Source: Vibrio sp. SNU_ST1 (GTDB taxonomy: Bacteria > Pseudomonadota > Gammaproteobacteria > Enterobacterales > Vibrionaceae). From it: a DNA stretch of 64,000 nucleotides. This document shows, in pieces, positions 27,292-39,574 of this stretch. The notes below the pieces were generated by a model. It was not told where the DNA came from and did not search any database. It worked only from the letters and a program-made list of their open reading frames with translations. The stretch lies in contig NZ_CP130749.1 in the NCBI RefSeq assembly GCF_030563405.1, forward strand, positions 186,001 through 250,000, written 5' to 3'. The position numbers and the translations under genes were made by a program. Position 1 is the first letter of the stretch. The number at the start of each line of letters is the position of its first letter.

Positions 27292-29436
27292 GTGCATGTT
27301 AAAGCCTTTGCAAAACAGATATCTGCTACGCGTGATCACCGTTTATTGGCTGAGTCTCTGTTTGACTACCTGATTAAAATGCTTGGTCCCCAAGGGATCG
27401 GAATATTTGCAGAGCCAATACCAGAAAGCGACTCGTTACCGTTGTTTTCCTACGGTGAATTAACCTCTCTTGATCATTACCCTTCAACATTTTGGCCATG
27501 GGTTTCACAGTTCGACACTGCAGACGGTGTGTTACCGATGTCTATCAATACCTGTAAGTGGGAGCACAGTAAAGCGCTTGGTGGAGAGTCGTTCATCATG
27601 ATGCTCGACAACGCACCAGCCTGTAGAACTTATTTAATTATTCAAAATTGCATCGCAGAAAAAGTTAATCAAACCTTTGACCAAGGGCTGGATGGCCTTC
27701 AGTTAGCGGCAGCTCGCTGGCAGTGTATTCGCGCAGAAAAAAATGCAGCTATCGAGATTAAGCATAGGGATACACGTGAAGCGCAATATCTTGATGAAAT
27801 TAAGCTTCGAGAGTTGTTTGTTGAGAATATGAAATTGGTTCATCAGGTGGCATTAGAGCTCTCGAACCCTGAATCATTGGATGCACTCTACAAAGCATCG
27901 GTAGAGGCGGTACGCGATAGACTTGGTTTTGATCGCGCCATATTTATGTTGCTTGATATGAAAAAGCGTTGCTTTAGTGGCACTTACGGCACCGATGAAC
28001 TAGGAAAAACCAACAGCGAACATCACACACAATATGACCTGCATCAGCTCGAATCGGAATATATAGAGGCATTGTCTGACAACTACACTAACTTGGTCGT
28101 TATTGAACATGCTCCACTCTACACAGAAGGTAAGGTTGTAGGGCAAGGGTGGAATGGCATGCTTATCTTGCGTGAAGGGGATAAACCCGTAGGTTGGATT
28201 GCTATGGACAACTACATTCACCGCTCGCCAATTACCAATTACCAAAAGCAGATGCTTGAATCGTTTGGCTCTCTGCTGTCTCAGATATACATTCGTAAAC
28301 GCCAAGAACTGAACATCCGAATGCTGCATTCGAGTATGGTTGAGTTGTCTCGCTGCGATAGCGTCAGTGCTGTGTGTAAGTCCGCCGTCAGTTTTGCTAT
28401 TCAGCATTTAGGCATTGATCGACTAGCCGTTTTCCTTACCGATAAAAATTGCAGTTACATGCAAGGTACTTGGGGTACCGATATAAAAGGCGATATTGTC
28501 GATGAGTCCTATTATCGCTCCGAGCTGGTAGAGCGTGACATTGTGTCTGCAGCTCGTACTTACCCTAACCAAGTCGCTTTTGAAGAATCAGTCCCTATTT
28601 ATCATGATTACAATATTGTCGGGGTTGGTTGGACGGCAATGACAATGCTCACCACAAATACAGGTGTTCCGATTGCGTTTATCGCTGCGGATAATTTGCT
28701 AACACGAAGCCCTTTAACTTCACAACTGCGTGAAGTGATACGTATCTTCGCCTCTAGCCTTGCTGAAGTATTGCAAAGAACCATGGCGCAAGAGGAGATT
28801 AAAAAGCTCAATGAAACTCTAGAGCAAGAGGTTAGCAAGCGAACTCAAGAGCTTGAAAATGCGAATGAACAGCTAGATGTGATTTCTAAACTCGACCCGC
28901 TGACTCGTCTTGGTAACCGCCGTATGTTGTCACAAGTTTTAGATGATTTGAATTGTGAGGAGCAAGGTGCATTTGCTACGCAGAATGAGGTCACTTTTGG
29001 GTTAATTCTTGTAGACCTTGACCATTTTGGCTTGTACAACAGTGTCTATGGCCATACTGAGGGGGATGTCGCTTTACGTGCTATTGGCAAGATACTGAGC
29101 ACTCATGTTTATGGTGATCAAGAAACCTTCTGCCGTATCGGCGGTGAGGAGTTTATGTTGTTGATGATCGGCACCAATCACACAACAACAAAGCAGCGTG
29201 CAGAGTCGATTAGGCAAAGTATTGAAGATGCCAAAATTCTCCATTGTAAAAGCTGTACTAGCCAATATTTAACCGCATCTGTGGGTTATGCATCGATAAC
29301 TTCGGATCAGCGCCAGTTCGATTTTGATTTGTTGTATGGCAAGGCTGATAAGGCTTTGTATAAGGCGAAAGATTCAGGGCGAAATCGAATTGTCTCGGCT
29401 ATGAAGCGAAGAAAAATTGCGGCTACACTGACTTAG
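27292..29436 (+). CDS. Tandem-GAF diguanylate cyclase (CdgA-like)
   Basis: Predicted cytoplasmic c-di-GMP synthase of 714 residues. An N-terminal region (about 1-180) of unknown fold is followed by two GAF sensor domains (about 185-340 and 350-500), a coiled coil (about 500-535) and a GGDEF domain with RIGGEEF near residue 617 and an intact LVDLDHF metal site. No RxxD inhibitory site is at the usual place. The GTG start is the best available; the ribosome site is weak. In V. cholerae, from memory, the gene after pstSCAB on chromosome II is cdgA, which this position matches; the symbol is withheld because orthology was not tested. Confidence 0.88.
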   Translation: MHVKAFAKQISATRDHRLLAESLFDYLIKMLGPQGIGIFAEPIPESDSLPLFSYGELTSLDHYPSTFWPWVSQFDTADGVLPMSINTCKWEHSKALGGESFIMMLDNAPACRTYLIIQNCIAEKVNQTFDQGLDGLQLAAARWQCIRAEKNAAIEIKHRDTREAQYLDEIKLRELFVENMKLVHQVALELSNPESLDALYKASVEAVRDRLGFDRAIFMLLDMKKRCFSGTYGTDELGKTNSEHHTQYDLHQLESEYIEALSDNYTNLVVIEHAPLYTEGKVVGQGWNGMLILREGDKPVGWIAMDNYIHRSPITNYQKQMLESFGSLLSQIYIRKRQELNIRMLHSSMVELSRCDSVSAVCKSAVSFAIQHLGIDRLAVFLTDKNCSYMQGTWGTDIKGDIVDESYYRSELVERDIVSAARTYPNQVAFEESVPIYHDYNIVGVGWTAMTMLTTNTGVPIAFIAADNLLTRSPLTSQLREVIRIFASSLAEVLQRTMAQEEIKKLNETLEQEVSKRTQELENANEQLDVISKLDPLTRLGNRRMLSQVLDDLNCEEQGAFATQNEVTFGLILVDLDHFGLYNSVYGHTEGDVALRAIGKILSTHVYGDQETFCRIGGEEFMLLMIGTNHTTTKQRAESIRQSIEDAKILHCKSCTSQYLTASVGYASITSDQRQFDFDLLYGKADKALYKAKDSGRNRIVSAMKRRKIAATLT

Positions 29437-29470
29437 TGTGGTGTTTATTTTTCCTGTTCTTAAAAACGAA

Positions 29471-29515
29471 TGAAGCCGTGATGCTCACAAGGTGGTCATC
29501 ACGGCTTCATTTTTT
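29471..29515 (+). terminator. Terminator after the CdgA-like gene
   Basis: TGAAGCCGTGATG, a 13-base loop and CATCACGGCTTCA form a perfect 13-bp stem followed by T6. In reverse it is followed by a shorter T run, so it may also end the convergent bat operon. Confidence 0.93.
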
Positions 29516-29539
29516 CTGCCAGTTTTATTTTCTGGTTAA

Positions 29540-31222
29540 TTAAAGCGTTTCTAGTGAACTTTTACGCGTTTTGTTAGAGACTCGCTTTGGCTTCTTAACT
29601 ACTTTGATTGCCTCAGTAGGATCCCATGGCTGACTTAGTGAGTCATCTTCACCATAGAGACTTTGATTGAGCTTCGTTAGCTCGACTTCAATTGCTTCTA
29701 ATGTTTCATCACTCAAATCTGGGTTTTCTGTTTTCCATTGCTCAAGCAGGGTTCTGGTCATCACACCATCTTTCGCTTTCAGCGCTTTAATAAGAGCCTC
29801 TGCCGTATCTGATTGATGTTGAACTGGGCGCTTTAGTTTTTTTGCTGCGCCGCAGCGTGACCAGAAGTAGAAAGCAATCGCAGAACTGGTTAACCACAAA
29901 ACAGCAAATAGGGCGGTCAGATAAGGCCATACTCCTGGATTATCAACGCTAATAACCGTCGGGCTTACTTGTTGTGTCGACGCTTCAATCGTAGGAGGAG
30001 GCGTACTTGATGCAGCTTGCTCGCTAGCTTGTACCGACAATTCTAAGCCAAGTGCTTTAGTGGTTTGTTCCGATTGAGTATCGGTATTAAACCAAGCTTG
30101 AGACACATCAGGAAGCGAGATGTTTCCAGCCTCTTTCGGAATCAATACTTGCTTATAAACAACGACAGCATCACCAGACTGAGTTGTGCCAAATTGCGGT
30201 TTCTCTTCATAAACACGTATCGATTTCGGGTAGGTGATGTTTAGTTTCGGCAGTTGGTGCTGCGTTAAGTTGCTAGCCGTCATTGTGATGGTACGAGTTA
30301 GAGAATCGCCTGCTTCCATTTCAAAGCTCTGCTTATCTCTATCGAAACCATCGCTACCTGTTAGCTCATTACCTTGGCTGTCTGACCATTTCTGTAGCAA
30401 CTTAAGGTCAGAGGTTGGTAACCACTCACCTTGATAGCCCTTTGGCACAGGATTTACAGTCACATTTAAGCTTTCGACAGGAGTATCGAGCTGGAAAAGG
30501 CGAGTTTTGCTTGAGTTGTTGGTTGAGTAAACAACCGCTCCTGTTAGCTTCGGCCCGTTCAGCTTAAATTGACCTGCTTTTTGTGAAGAGATACGGAATG
30601 ACTGTTGAACCACTGTCACTTCTTGTCCGTTGATAACATCTTGGAACTGTTTCGACTCACCGATGGGTTCCACGTCCAAATTTGATGAGTTTGGTAGAGA
30701 AATTTGGGGATCTTGTAATCTTCTTGGATCCGCTTTGATGATGAGCTTTACATCAAGCTCGGCGACTTCTTGTGGATACAAGATGTTTTTGCTGAGATTT
30801 AATTGGAATTCCGCCATATCACTCTGCTTTGGAGCGGCTTTATTAATCGAAACGTTGATGGTGATAGGTTGGGTTTTGGCACCTTCAATATCAAAGCTAG
30901 GTATTTCTAATCGGCCTAATCGAAGTGGGGCAAGGGTGATATTCCATTCGCTAGATACGGTGCGACTGCCATTGACGATTCGCATCGATGAGCCAAAGTT
31001 TGGTCTACCAACATAGAAATTCTGTTGGAGAGCTGTTAGATCTAGAGCATCCGAAGAGACCTTTTCATCGGTTGCGATTCTGAGTAGGAACACTTCATCT
31101 TTAGTGACGCTGTTTTGTGAAACGCTCGCTACGGCAGTTGCTGCCAATGCCGAGAAGGACGAGAAAGCTCCCAGCAACAAAGTCAGGAGTATTGAGAAAA
31201 ATGGCTTGTTTAGAGATTGCAT
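29540..31222 (-). CDS. batD: BatD-like protein (oxygen-tolerance family)
   Basis: Last gene of the MoxR/Bat operon; an envelope protein proposed in Bacteroides and other genera to help oxidative-stress tolerance. 560 residues from the ATG at 31222, 3 bp after the batB stop. Signal peptide ending near FSALA, a large periplasmic beta-rich region made of Ig-like folds (about 30-400), a Ser/Thr/Pro linker, one transmembrane helix near residue 440 and a cytoplasmic tail of about 100 residues. It has no catalytic motif. The fold and context are good evidence; the biochemical role is unproven. Confidence 0.85.
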   Translation of the reverse strand: MQSLNKPFFSILLTLLLGAFSSFSALAATAVASVSQNSVTKDEVFLLRIATDEKVSSDALDLTALQQNFYVGRPNFGSSMRIVNGSRTVSSEWNITLAPLRLGRLEIPSFDIEGAKTQPITINVSINKAAPKQSDMAEFQLNLSKNILYPQEVAELDVKLIIKADPRRLQDPQISLPNSSNLDVEPIGESKQFQDVINGQEVTVVQQSFRISSQKAGQFKLNGPKLTGAVVYSTNNSSKTRLFQLDTPVESLNVTVNPVPKGYQGEWLPTSDLKLLQKWSDSQGNELTGSDGFDRDKQSFEMEAGDSLTRTITMTASNLTQHQLPKLNITYPKSIRVYEEKPQFGTTQSGDAVVVYKQVLIPKEAGNISLPDVSQAWFNTDTQSEQTTKALGLELSVQASEQAASSTPPPTIEASTQQVSPTVISVDNPGVWPYLTALFAVLWLTSSAIAFYFWSRCGAAKKLKRPVQHQSDTAEALIKALKAKDGVMTRTLLEQWKTENPDLSDETLEAIEVELTKLNQSLYGEDDSLSQPWDPTEAIKVVKKPKRVSNKTRKSSLETL

Positions 31223-31224
31223 GG

Positions 31225-33130
<1,906 letters not shown>

Positions 33131-33138
<8 letters not shown>

Positions 33139-34138
33139 TGTTTCTCCTAATGGCTAACAGCATAAATGCGAAGAACATTGCCGCAGATAGCGGCCATACG
33201 AACCACTCTTGTTGTGGTCGCCATATCTTAGTGGTGTTCGTCACGGGCTCTAATTGGTTAATGGTGTCGTAAATCGTTGCCAGTTCTTTGCTGTCTCGCG
33301 CTCGGAAGTACTGACCGTCAGTGCGTTTGGCGATTTCCATTAGAGTACGCTCATCCAAGTCTTGAGCAGTATTGACCTTACGAGTCATGAAGAACTCTTT
33401 GACCATCATCTCGCCAGCCCCGACACCCACGGTGTAAATTGTGGCGTCGTATTTCTTTGCAATGTCCGCCGCTTCTAATGGATCTAATACGCCCGCAGTA
33501 TTACTGCCGTCACTGAGTAGAATCATCACACGCTGAGGGGCATCGCTGTCGACAAAGGTCTTGGTGGCAAGGCCAATACCATCACCAATCGCAGTTTGAG
33601 TACCGATAAGCTTTAACACCGCTTGATTGAGCTGTTGTGAAAGCGTATCCCTATCTAGCGTAAGCGGGGTCTGCAAGTAGGCGTGATCAGCAAAGAGCAC
33701 CAACCCGACTCTGTCGCCTTTGCGGCGATCAATAAAGTCACTCAATACGCGTTTCACCGCCGACAAGCGGTCGATGTATTCGCCATTGAACTGCATGTCC
33801 TCTTGGCTCATCGATCCGGAGAGGTCGACAACTAACATCAAGTCTCGGTGCTTGGGCTGAAACTCAACCGGTTCGCCGTACCAAACTGGACGTGCCATTG
33901 CCGTCAACAATAAAAGCCAGATGATGACCGACAAAGCTTTGGGTAAGCGGCTGCTCGGCGTTTTGGTATTGCTGTCTTCTGGTAGAAATGGAAGTCTTAG
34001 GGCACTGCTTGATTCTGACCTTGGCGAGAACAAGTAAACGAGCAACGGCAGTGGCGCGATGAAGAACATCCACCACCAAACGAACTCGATGTTTAGTAAG
34101 TTCTTGCTTAGAAACATAGAGTTTAGAAAATCACTCAT
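33131..34138 (-). CDS. batA: BatA-like VWA-domain membrane protein
   Basis: 335 residues from the ATG at 34138 (GCGAGG upstream); the longer frame runs into the upstream gene. Two hydrophobic helices near residues 20 and 65 anchor a VWA domain with an intact metal site, DLSGSMSQED (near 105), the Thr-bearing loop TQTAIGDGIGLA and a later LSDGSNTAG. A C-terminal transmembrane helix (about 310-330) completes it. It overlaps its neighbours by 8 bases at both ends, typical of a tightly coupled complex with BatB. Confidence 0.9.
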
Positions 34139-34616
34139 AACGACCTCGCTTTGGAGGAAGGGCTTTACGAAGCCAGGTTTCGCAGTCATTAACCAATTGC
34201 TGTTGAGCCTTTTTCTGTTCGTCGCTCATTAAGGCTGTATCTTGATAGAGCGCTTGCTGCCAATGGGATTGTTTTGCTACAAACAGCGGCTTTTTCAATT
34301 GCGCATCTAAGAACGTCAACCAATCATCACCAGACAAGCCTGCAATTTTTTCACGAGGGAAATAGCTTAGTGCTGCTTGACGAACGATGTTTTGAGCTGC
34401 GCTCGGAGAGAGGGCATTTGAAAACTGACTATTACGGAAGCAAGTAAGGGCTTCTTGCTTCGCCTGTTGATTGATTTTTCTGCGTTTTGCCATGAAAAAC
34501 ATTAAGGCGATTAGAGCGGTGGCTGTAATAATTACTACCCACCAACCCCATGCCAATGGCCACCATGACGGTGCGCTTGGCGTAATAATAGGGCTCAAGT
34601 CGAGAGGTTGATTCAT
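34131..34616 (-). CDS. DUF4381 membrane protein of the Bat operon
   Basis: 161 residues from the ATG at 34616, which overlaps the DUF58 stop (ATGA). A short Pro-rich periplasmic stretch (PLDLSPIITPSAP) is followed by one transmembrane helix at about 25-47 and a basic cytoplasmic helical domain. DUF4381 proteins nearly always stand between DUF58 and BatA genes; their function is not known. Confidence 0.85.
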   Translation of the reverse strand: MNQPLDLSPIITPSAPSWWPLAWGWWVVIITATALIALMFFMAKRRKINQQAKQEALTCFRNSQFSNALSPSAAQNIVRQAALSYFPREKIAGLSGDDWLTFLDAQLKKPLFVAKQSHWQQALYQDTALMSDEQKKAQQQLVNDCETWLRKALPPKRGRYE

Positions 34617-35539
34617 GACTGAACTCCTGATACTTGGCTCATTAACGATTGCGCACAAGACAATGAACTGTATGGGATAGCAAGAGAAAGGCTCATTTGC
34701 ATAAGTTGTTGCTGCTTCTGAGCAAATGCGTGACTGAGCTTTTCCTTTTCCTTGCTTGATGAAAAGTTAAACCATTGCGTTTTATTGCCGTCGGTGATCT
34801 GTTTTGAACCTTTGAATGCAGTAACACCTTGCTCTAGTGGATCGTAAAAATGCACTAAGCGAACTCGATTATGTCGACGTATCTGATTGATAAGTGAGTA
34901 ATTACTTTCGTTATAACGAACAAAATCACTGAGCATAATGATATCGCTGCCTTTCGGGCAAAGCTGATGAAGAGACTTCAATCCATGCTCAAAGGTTGTG
35001 TCGCTGTGATTGTCTTGGTTGGTCAACGCTGCATTATTGATTTCTATGACTTTTTGTAAAATACGCAGCGGAGCATGGTTGCTAGCACTTGGTTTAATCT
35101 CAATGATCTCTTGGCCAGTATCTATCACTGCGCCAATACGGTCTTTTTGAGCGACGGTTAGCCAGCAAAGTTGGCTGGCAAAGTGCGCGAGTTGAACCGA
35201 TTTAAGCAACAAGGTAGAGCCGAAAATCATACTGCTCGATAGATCTAAGAACAAAATCACAGGCTGTTCTCTTTCTTCAGAAAACAGTTTTGTGTGCGCC
35301 TTGCCCGTTCTAGCCGTGACGCGCCAATCAATGCTGCGGATGTCGTCGCCCGCCTGGTATTGACGAACCTCAGAGAAATTCATCCCGCGACCTTTACGAT
35401 TGCTCTCGTGTTGACCGTTAAGTTGCGACCAAAGGCTTTTGGCTGGAGGCAACCAGCGAACAGACTGCGCTTTGTATTGCAGCAGTTCGTCTAGATTTAA
35501 CGTGACACCGTCACTATGGTTGGGTAATTGATTATTCAT
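34613..35539 (-). CDS. DUF58 family protein of the Bat operon
   Basis: Cytoplasmic protein of 308 residues from the ATG at 35539, 10 bp after the moxR stop. It has the DUF58 core motif near residue 55 (GDDIRSIDWRVTARTG, with KLFSEEREQPVILFLDLSSSM following), a VWA-like fold with a metal-site DLSSSM. DUF58 proteins pair with MoxR ATPases; a role as adaptor between ATPase and VWA clients is inferred. Confidence 0.88.
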   Translation of the reverse strand: MNNQLPNHSDGVTLNLDELLQYKAQSVRWLPPAKSLWSQLNGQHESNRKGRGMNFSEVRQYQAGDDIRSIDWRVTARTGKAHTKLFSEEREQPVILFLDLSSSMIFGSTLLLKSVQLAHFASQLCWLTVAQKDRIGAVIDTGQEIIEIKPSASNHAPLRILQKVIEINNAALTNQDNHSDTTFEHGLKSLHQLCPKGSDIIMLSDFVRYNESNYSLINQIRRHNRVRLVHFYDPLEQGVTAFKGSKQITDGNKTQWFNFSSSKEKEKLSHAFAQKQQQLMQMSLSLAIPYSSLSCAQSLMSQVSGVQS

Positions 35540-35549
35540 GCGCGTATCC

Positions 35550-36506
35550 CTATGCGCTACCAACCAGTGATATAAGGTGTGCGATCACTTGATTTGCCGT
35601 GATCCCTTCCGCTTGCGCGTGGTAGCTACGAAGCAGGCGGTGGCGTAATACAGGGAATGCCATCGCTTGAACATCTTGTGGAGTAACATAGTCGCGGCCA
35701 GCAAGCCAAGCGTGAGCGCGGGCACATCGGTCTAACGCAATGGTTGCACGCGGGCTGACACCCATGTCTAACCATTGATCAAGTTGGTCGCTGTATTGCT
35801 TAGGTTGGCGAGTCGCCATAACTAGTCGAATAATGTACTGCTCGATGGTGTCTGCCATGTGAATGTTGAGCACTTCTTGGCGAGCTTCGAAGATAGTTTG
35901 TTGAGATATAGGCTCTGGTTGAACAGGTTGGTTGCCTTGAGCTTCGCCTCTGTTTAGGCGCAAGATCTCCAGCTCACTTTCCATATCTGGATAAGCCACT
36001 TCTAAATGCAGCAAGAAACGGTCTAACTGAGCTTCTGGTAGAGGGTAAGTGCCTTCTTGCTCAATCGGGTTCTGTGTTGCCATGACTAAAAACAGCTCAG
36101 GCAGCGCATAGGTTTTACGACCTGCCGTGACTTGCTTCTCGGCCATCGCTTCTAACATAGCGGCTTGTACTTTCGCTGGAGCACGGTTGATCTCATCCGC
36201 TAGAATAAGCGAGTTAAAAATAGGCCCAGATTGGAAGGTGAACTCTCCCGTTTCTGGACGGAAAATATCGGTACCAGTTAGGTCGGCAGGCAATAGATCG
36301 GGGGTAAATTGAATTCGGTGAAAATCTCCCTCGACACAGTCAGCCAATGATTTTACTGCGCGAGTTTTTGCTAGCCCGGGAGGCCCTTCAACAAGGATAT
36401 GACCATCTGCCAGTAAGGCGATCATCAGTTGTTTTACGAGCTCTTGCTGACCAATGATTTGAGACTCTAGGAAGTTTTGAAGGATTTCGAAGTTATTTTT
36501 ATGCAT
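35550..36506 (-). CDS. MoxR-family AAA+ ATPase
   Basis: First gene of the Bat operon, 318 residues. It is a chaperone-like AAA+ ATPase acting with VWA proteins to mature or insert metal into clients. Walker A EGPPGLAKT near residue 38, Walker B LILADEINRAPAK near 100, sensor 1 ATQNPIEQEG near 145, arginine finger AQLDRFLL near 160, and a C-terminal lid. All catalytic residues are intact. Its own promoter must be in the 461-bp gap upstream. Confidence 0.92.
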   Translation of the reverse strand: MHKNNFEILQNFLESQIIGQQELVKQLMIALLADGHILVEGPPGLAKTRAVKSLADCVEGDFHRIQFTPDLLPADLTGTDIFRPETGEFTFQSGPIFNSLILADEINRAPAKVQAAMLEAMAEKQVTAGRKTYALPELFLVMATQNPIEQEGTYPLPEAQLDRFLLHLEVAYPDMESELEILRLNRGEAQGNQPVQPEPISQQTIFEARQEVLNIHMADTIEQYIIRLVMATRQPKQYSDQLDQWLDMGVSPRATIALDRCARAHAWLAGRDYVTPQDVQAMAFPVLRHRLLRSYHAQAEGITANQVIAHLISLVGSA

Positions 36507-36967
36507 TTTTGGACTCTCTGGGTACCATTTGATTCTTATTTTGAGTATTGGTCACTGATTACTAGGAAAAAGTTCCAGTACGTTTGTGGAATTTATTTTT
36601 TCAAAATTGGAATTATTTACAAGCAGTTAATGAGAAAAAACCACTAAGCCATGGTTTGTACCATATCAATCGTTTCTTATATATCAAAGCTTCAGAGGTC
36701 TGTCGTTAAGTGAGCTTCGTGGAACCTTATTGTCCAAATAATTAAAATGAATGGGCACGTTTCACTGCATTAGCCTTGCTGATAGTTTCATCTGTAGGAG
36801 GATGGTTGCTTTTTTCACCATGCTTACAAATTTTTGCGAAATATTTCTCTAGTTTGATGGGGTTTAGCCGATACATGGTGGAGAGAGTGCACTACTGGTT
36901 GAAGTGCACCAAAAAAATCCTGTTCAGGATATATAAATAACGAGCGATTCTTTTTAAAGGTCCAAAT
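36507..36967. other. Divergent region between moxR and a chemoreceptor gene
   Basis: 461 bp without a gene. It includes a 7-bp inverted repeat GTGCACT / AGTGCAC (36887-36909) followed by seven A, and a short ATCCTG / CAGGAT palindrome just after it, both 40-80 bases before the chemoreceptor start. They may be operator or leader elements. No consensus promoter box was clear. Confidence 0.55.
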
Positions 36968-38884
36968 ATGTTGAAAACTAACTCTCTGAGTATTAAACAA
37001 AAAGTTGTACTTGGAATTACCTTCGCGGTTCTTGCATCAACGGTGATCGTCGGTGCGATGGCACAAAAGCAAGCAAGAGAGGTTTTGAGTCATCGATTAG
37101 TCGATATTGAGCTTCCGGGAATGTTAGAGCGAATTAACGGTGAAATTGACCGTGAAGTCTCTCAGTTATTGTTAGCTGCAGAACAAATTGCTTCGAATGA
37201 ATTCATTTCTGACGTTATCGGATCGACCGATCGCGATGCAGTGTTAGAGAACAAGTTGGTAAAACAATTGAACAATGTTCGTAACCAATACCAGCTAAAT
37301 GATGCCTCAGTAGCGAACCGTCAAACGGCCTACTACTGGAACCAAGATGGCTTCTTGCGTCAACTCAATCAACAGCAAGATGGTTGGTTCTTTGGCTTTA
37401 CGCAATCTGGCCAGCAGACAATGGTCAGCATGTTCCAAGAAGCGACAGGTGAAGTGAAAATGTTCGCTAACTACCAACAACCTTCTGGTTTAGCGATGTC
37501 TGGCTTATCGAAATCGATGGGTGACATGGTAAGTCTACTCAATAGTTTTAAGATTGAAGATACAGGTTTTGTTTTCTTAACGAATAGCCAAGGTGATGTT
37601 CAAATTCATCGCGAACGTTCGCTTAGTGATTCATCACTTCAACAACTTTACGGTCCTCAATCTAGTCAGTTGTTAAGCAAGTCAGGATTCAACCTGATTA
37701 CAACGGAACATAAAGGACAAGAGTTGTTTGTCGCGAGTTTGTATGTGCCGTCAATGGATTGGTTCGTTGTTGGTGAAGTTCCGACGAGCGAAGTTTTTGC
37801 TGAGCTTGATGCAACGGCTAAACAGATGCTGATCATGACCGCTGCTGTAGCGTTAATCTTTATTCTGATGGGCGTGGTGCTAGCAAACAGTATTACTCAA
37901 CCGATTAAACTTTTGGCTAAGCGATTCGGTGACCTTGGCGAAGGTGACGGTGACCTTGCTCAGCGTATCGAAGTGAAAGGCAACGATGAAATTGCACAGC
38001 TTTCAAAGGGCTTTAATGGATTCATCGAAAAGATTCACGAGTCGATGAAAGAGGTTTTTTCTACAAGCCAAGCACTTCAAGTCGCTGCTGAGAGTGTTTC
38101 TAATAAAGCGCACATCACCCACGACAATAGCCAAGAACAACGAGATCAAACTCTTCAGGTAGTTGCAGCCATTAACCAGATGGGCATGACAATCAGCGAG
38201 ATTGCATCGAATGCGGCAACGGCTGCGGAAACGGCAACACAGGCTTCAGGCAATACTGAAGTAGGCCGATCTGTGGTAAATAAAGCAAAAGACGCGATCA
38301 GTCGTTTAGCGCAAGACATCGAAAGTACAGGTCAAGTGGTAGAGCAGTTAGCTTCAACAACTCAAGACATTGGTTCTATTTTGGGTGTAATTCGTGACAT
38401 CTCTGAACAAACCAACCTACTTGCTCTGAACGCTGCTATTGAAGCTGCGCGTGCGGGTGAACAAGGTCGTGGTTTTGCCGTTGTAGCCGATGAGGTTCGT
38501 AACCTAGCAAGCCGTACCGCAGATTCTACGGAAGAGATTCAGAAGATGATCAACCAACTGCAAAGTGATGCTAAAGATGCCGTAACGGCTATGAGTGCCG
38601 GTAAAGTGATAACACTTGAAGGCGTATCGGCGTCGGATGAAGCGGTGGACGTACTGGGTGGCATTTCAGACCGTATCGTTGATATCACTGATCGTAACAC
38701 TCAAGTGGCAACGGCAACGGAAGAACAATCAACCGTAGTTCATACCATCAACCAGAATATTGAAGAAATCAACGCGATTAACGAAGTGACGACTGGAACC
38801 GCAGAGCAGCTTGCTGAAGCGAGCCAAGAACTTCAACAGCTTTCTTCTCGTCTAGATAAGATGGTTGGCTCGTTTAAGCTTTAA
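36968..38884 (+). CDS. Methyl-accepting chemotaxis protein
   Basis: Membrane chemoreceptor of 638 residues. First transmembrane helix at about 15-32, a periplasmic sensor of about 240 residues that reads as a Cache-like fold (tail [11 protein letters not shown]), second helix at about 278-300 and HAMP to about 355. The signalling domain has [24 protein letters not shown] precedes the ATG. The ligand is unknown. It is a single gene closed by a strong terminator. Confidence 0.93.
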   Translation: MLKTNSLSIKQKVVLGITFAVLASTVIVGAMAQKQAREVLSHRLVDIELPGMLERINGEIDREVSQLLLAAEQIASNEFISDVIGSTDRDAVLENKLVKQLNNVRNQYQLNDASVANRQTAYYWNQDGFLRQLNQQQDGWFFGFTQSGQQTMVSMFQEATGEVKMFANYQQPSGLAMSGLSKSMGDMVSLLNSFKIEDTGFVFLTNSQGDVQIHRERSLSDSSLQQLYGPQSSQLLSKSGFNLITTEHKGQELFVASLYVPSMDWFVVGEVPTSEVFAELDATAKQMLIMTAAVALIFILMGVVLANSITQPIKLLAKRFGDLGEGDGDLAQRIEVKGNDEIAQLSKGFNGFIEKIHESMKEVFSTSQALQVAAESVSNKAHITHDNSQEQRDQTLQVVAAINQMGMTISEIASNAATAAETATQASGNTEVGRSVVNKAKDAISRLAQDIESTGQVVEQLASTTQDIGSILGVIRDISEQTNLLALNAAIEAARAGEQGRGFAVVADEVRNLASRTADSTEEIQKMINQLQSDAKDAVTAMSAGKVITLEGVSASDEAVDVLGGISDRIVDITDRNTQVATATEEQSTVVHTINQNIEEINAINEVTTGTAEQLAEASQELQQLSSRLDKMVGSFKL

Positions 38885-38915
38885 TAGCGGATAAACTTGC
38901 AACACTTACATTGGA

Positions 38916-38948
38916 GCCGGATTCATTTCACGTGAATCCGGCTTTTTT
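38916..38948 (+). terminator. Terminator after the chemoreceptor
   Basis: GCCGGATTCA, a 7-base loop and TGAATCCGGC, then T6. Perfect 10-bp stem. Confidence 0.95.
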
Positions 38949-39131
38949 ACGTCTGATGCTGCTTGTTACGTTTGGTATAGCTTTTTATGTTGAACGTCGC
39001 CATTCAGACCGCAGTTCTGCATTTAAGCTGACGTTCACTTGATCTGGTTTCGGGCTTTGCACCTAATCGCCCTAGCATCATAGAGCGTAAATGAGTAAAA
39101 TCTCGCTAGGTTTAATATTTAGGTAAGTATC

Positions 39132-39332
39132 ATGAGCGATTTTGAAAAAGAACTAGAGCAGATGACTCAAGAGATGGGCGATGAGCCTGAAGTGAAACTT
39201 CCATCACTTGAAGAGCAAAAAGCGATTGTTGCTGAATTTAAGCGACTAGAAGCTGAAGGCAAACTGACACCTGAAGTGTTAGAACAGCATTTTGGCCAGT
39301 TCAACAAAACAAGTGATACGCCAATTCACTAA
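39132..39332 (+). CDS. Small acidic conserved protein, function unknown
   Basis: 66 residues, highly charged and helical (MSDFEKELEQMTQEMGDEPE and onward), no Cys, no signal, no membrane segment. AGGTAAG stands correctly before the ATG, and a terminator-like hairpin follows, so it is probably a real monocistronic gene. I do not recognise a domain. Its middle part (LEEQKAIVAEFKRLEAEGKLT) has the heptad-like spacing of a short coiled coil or helical hairpin. Confidence 0.75.
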   Translation: MSDFEKELEQMTQEMGDEPEVKLPSLEEQKAIVAEFKRLEAEGKLTPEVLEQHFGQFNKTSDTPIH

Positions 39333-39414
39333 GTTATTTACTACGATTGGTATTAAAGTTGAGCAAGCCTATATCTTTATCGTTTAGATAGGATGGCTTT
39401 TAGCTTGAACAGAT

Positions 39415-39446
39415 AAAGGTCTAACATTCGCTAGGCCTTTTTGGTT
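39415..39446 (+). terminator. Probable terminator after the small acidic gene
   Basis: AAAGGTCTA, an 8-base loop and TAGGCCTTT (one G-T pair), then TT and a further T run after GG. Moderately good. Confidence 0.6.
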
Positions 39447-39510
39447 TTTATACTGAACAGACAAAGCGCGATCTGTTTAATGAAAGTAAAACTAGTTGTC
39501 TTAAACGGAA

Positions 39511-39536
39511 AATCCCCCTTAAAAGGTAAGAGGGAT
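39511..39536 (-). terminator. Possible malK terminator
   Basis: AATCCC and GGGATT arms separated by about 14 bases, 40-65 bases past the malK stop. On the minus strand it is followed by TTCC only. A weak or factor-assisted terminator. Confidence 0.4.
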
Positions 39537-39574
39537 TCGATATGGGCAAGTTATATCCTAAAAAGACGAACTGA

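Noticed and set aside
27292..29436. Phytochrome or photoreceptor reading of the tandem GAF cyclase
   Set aside because: I saw no conserved chromophore-binding Cys motif or PHY domain; general GAF sensing is the safer call.
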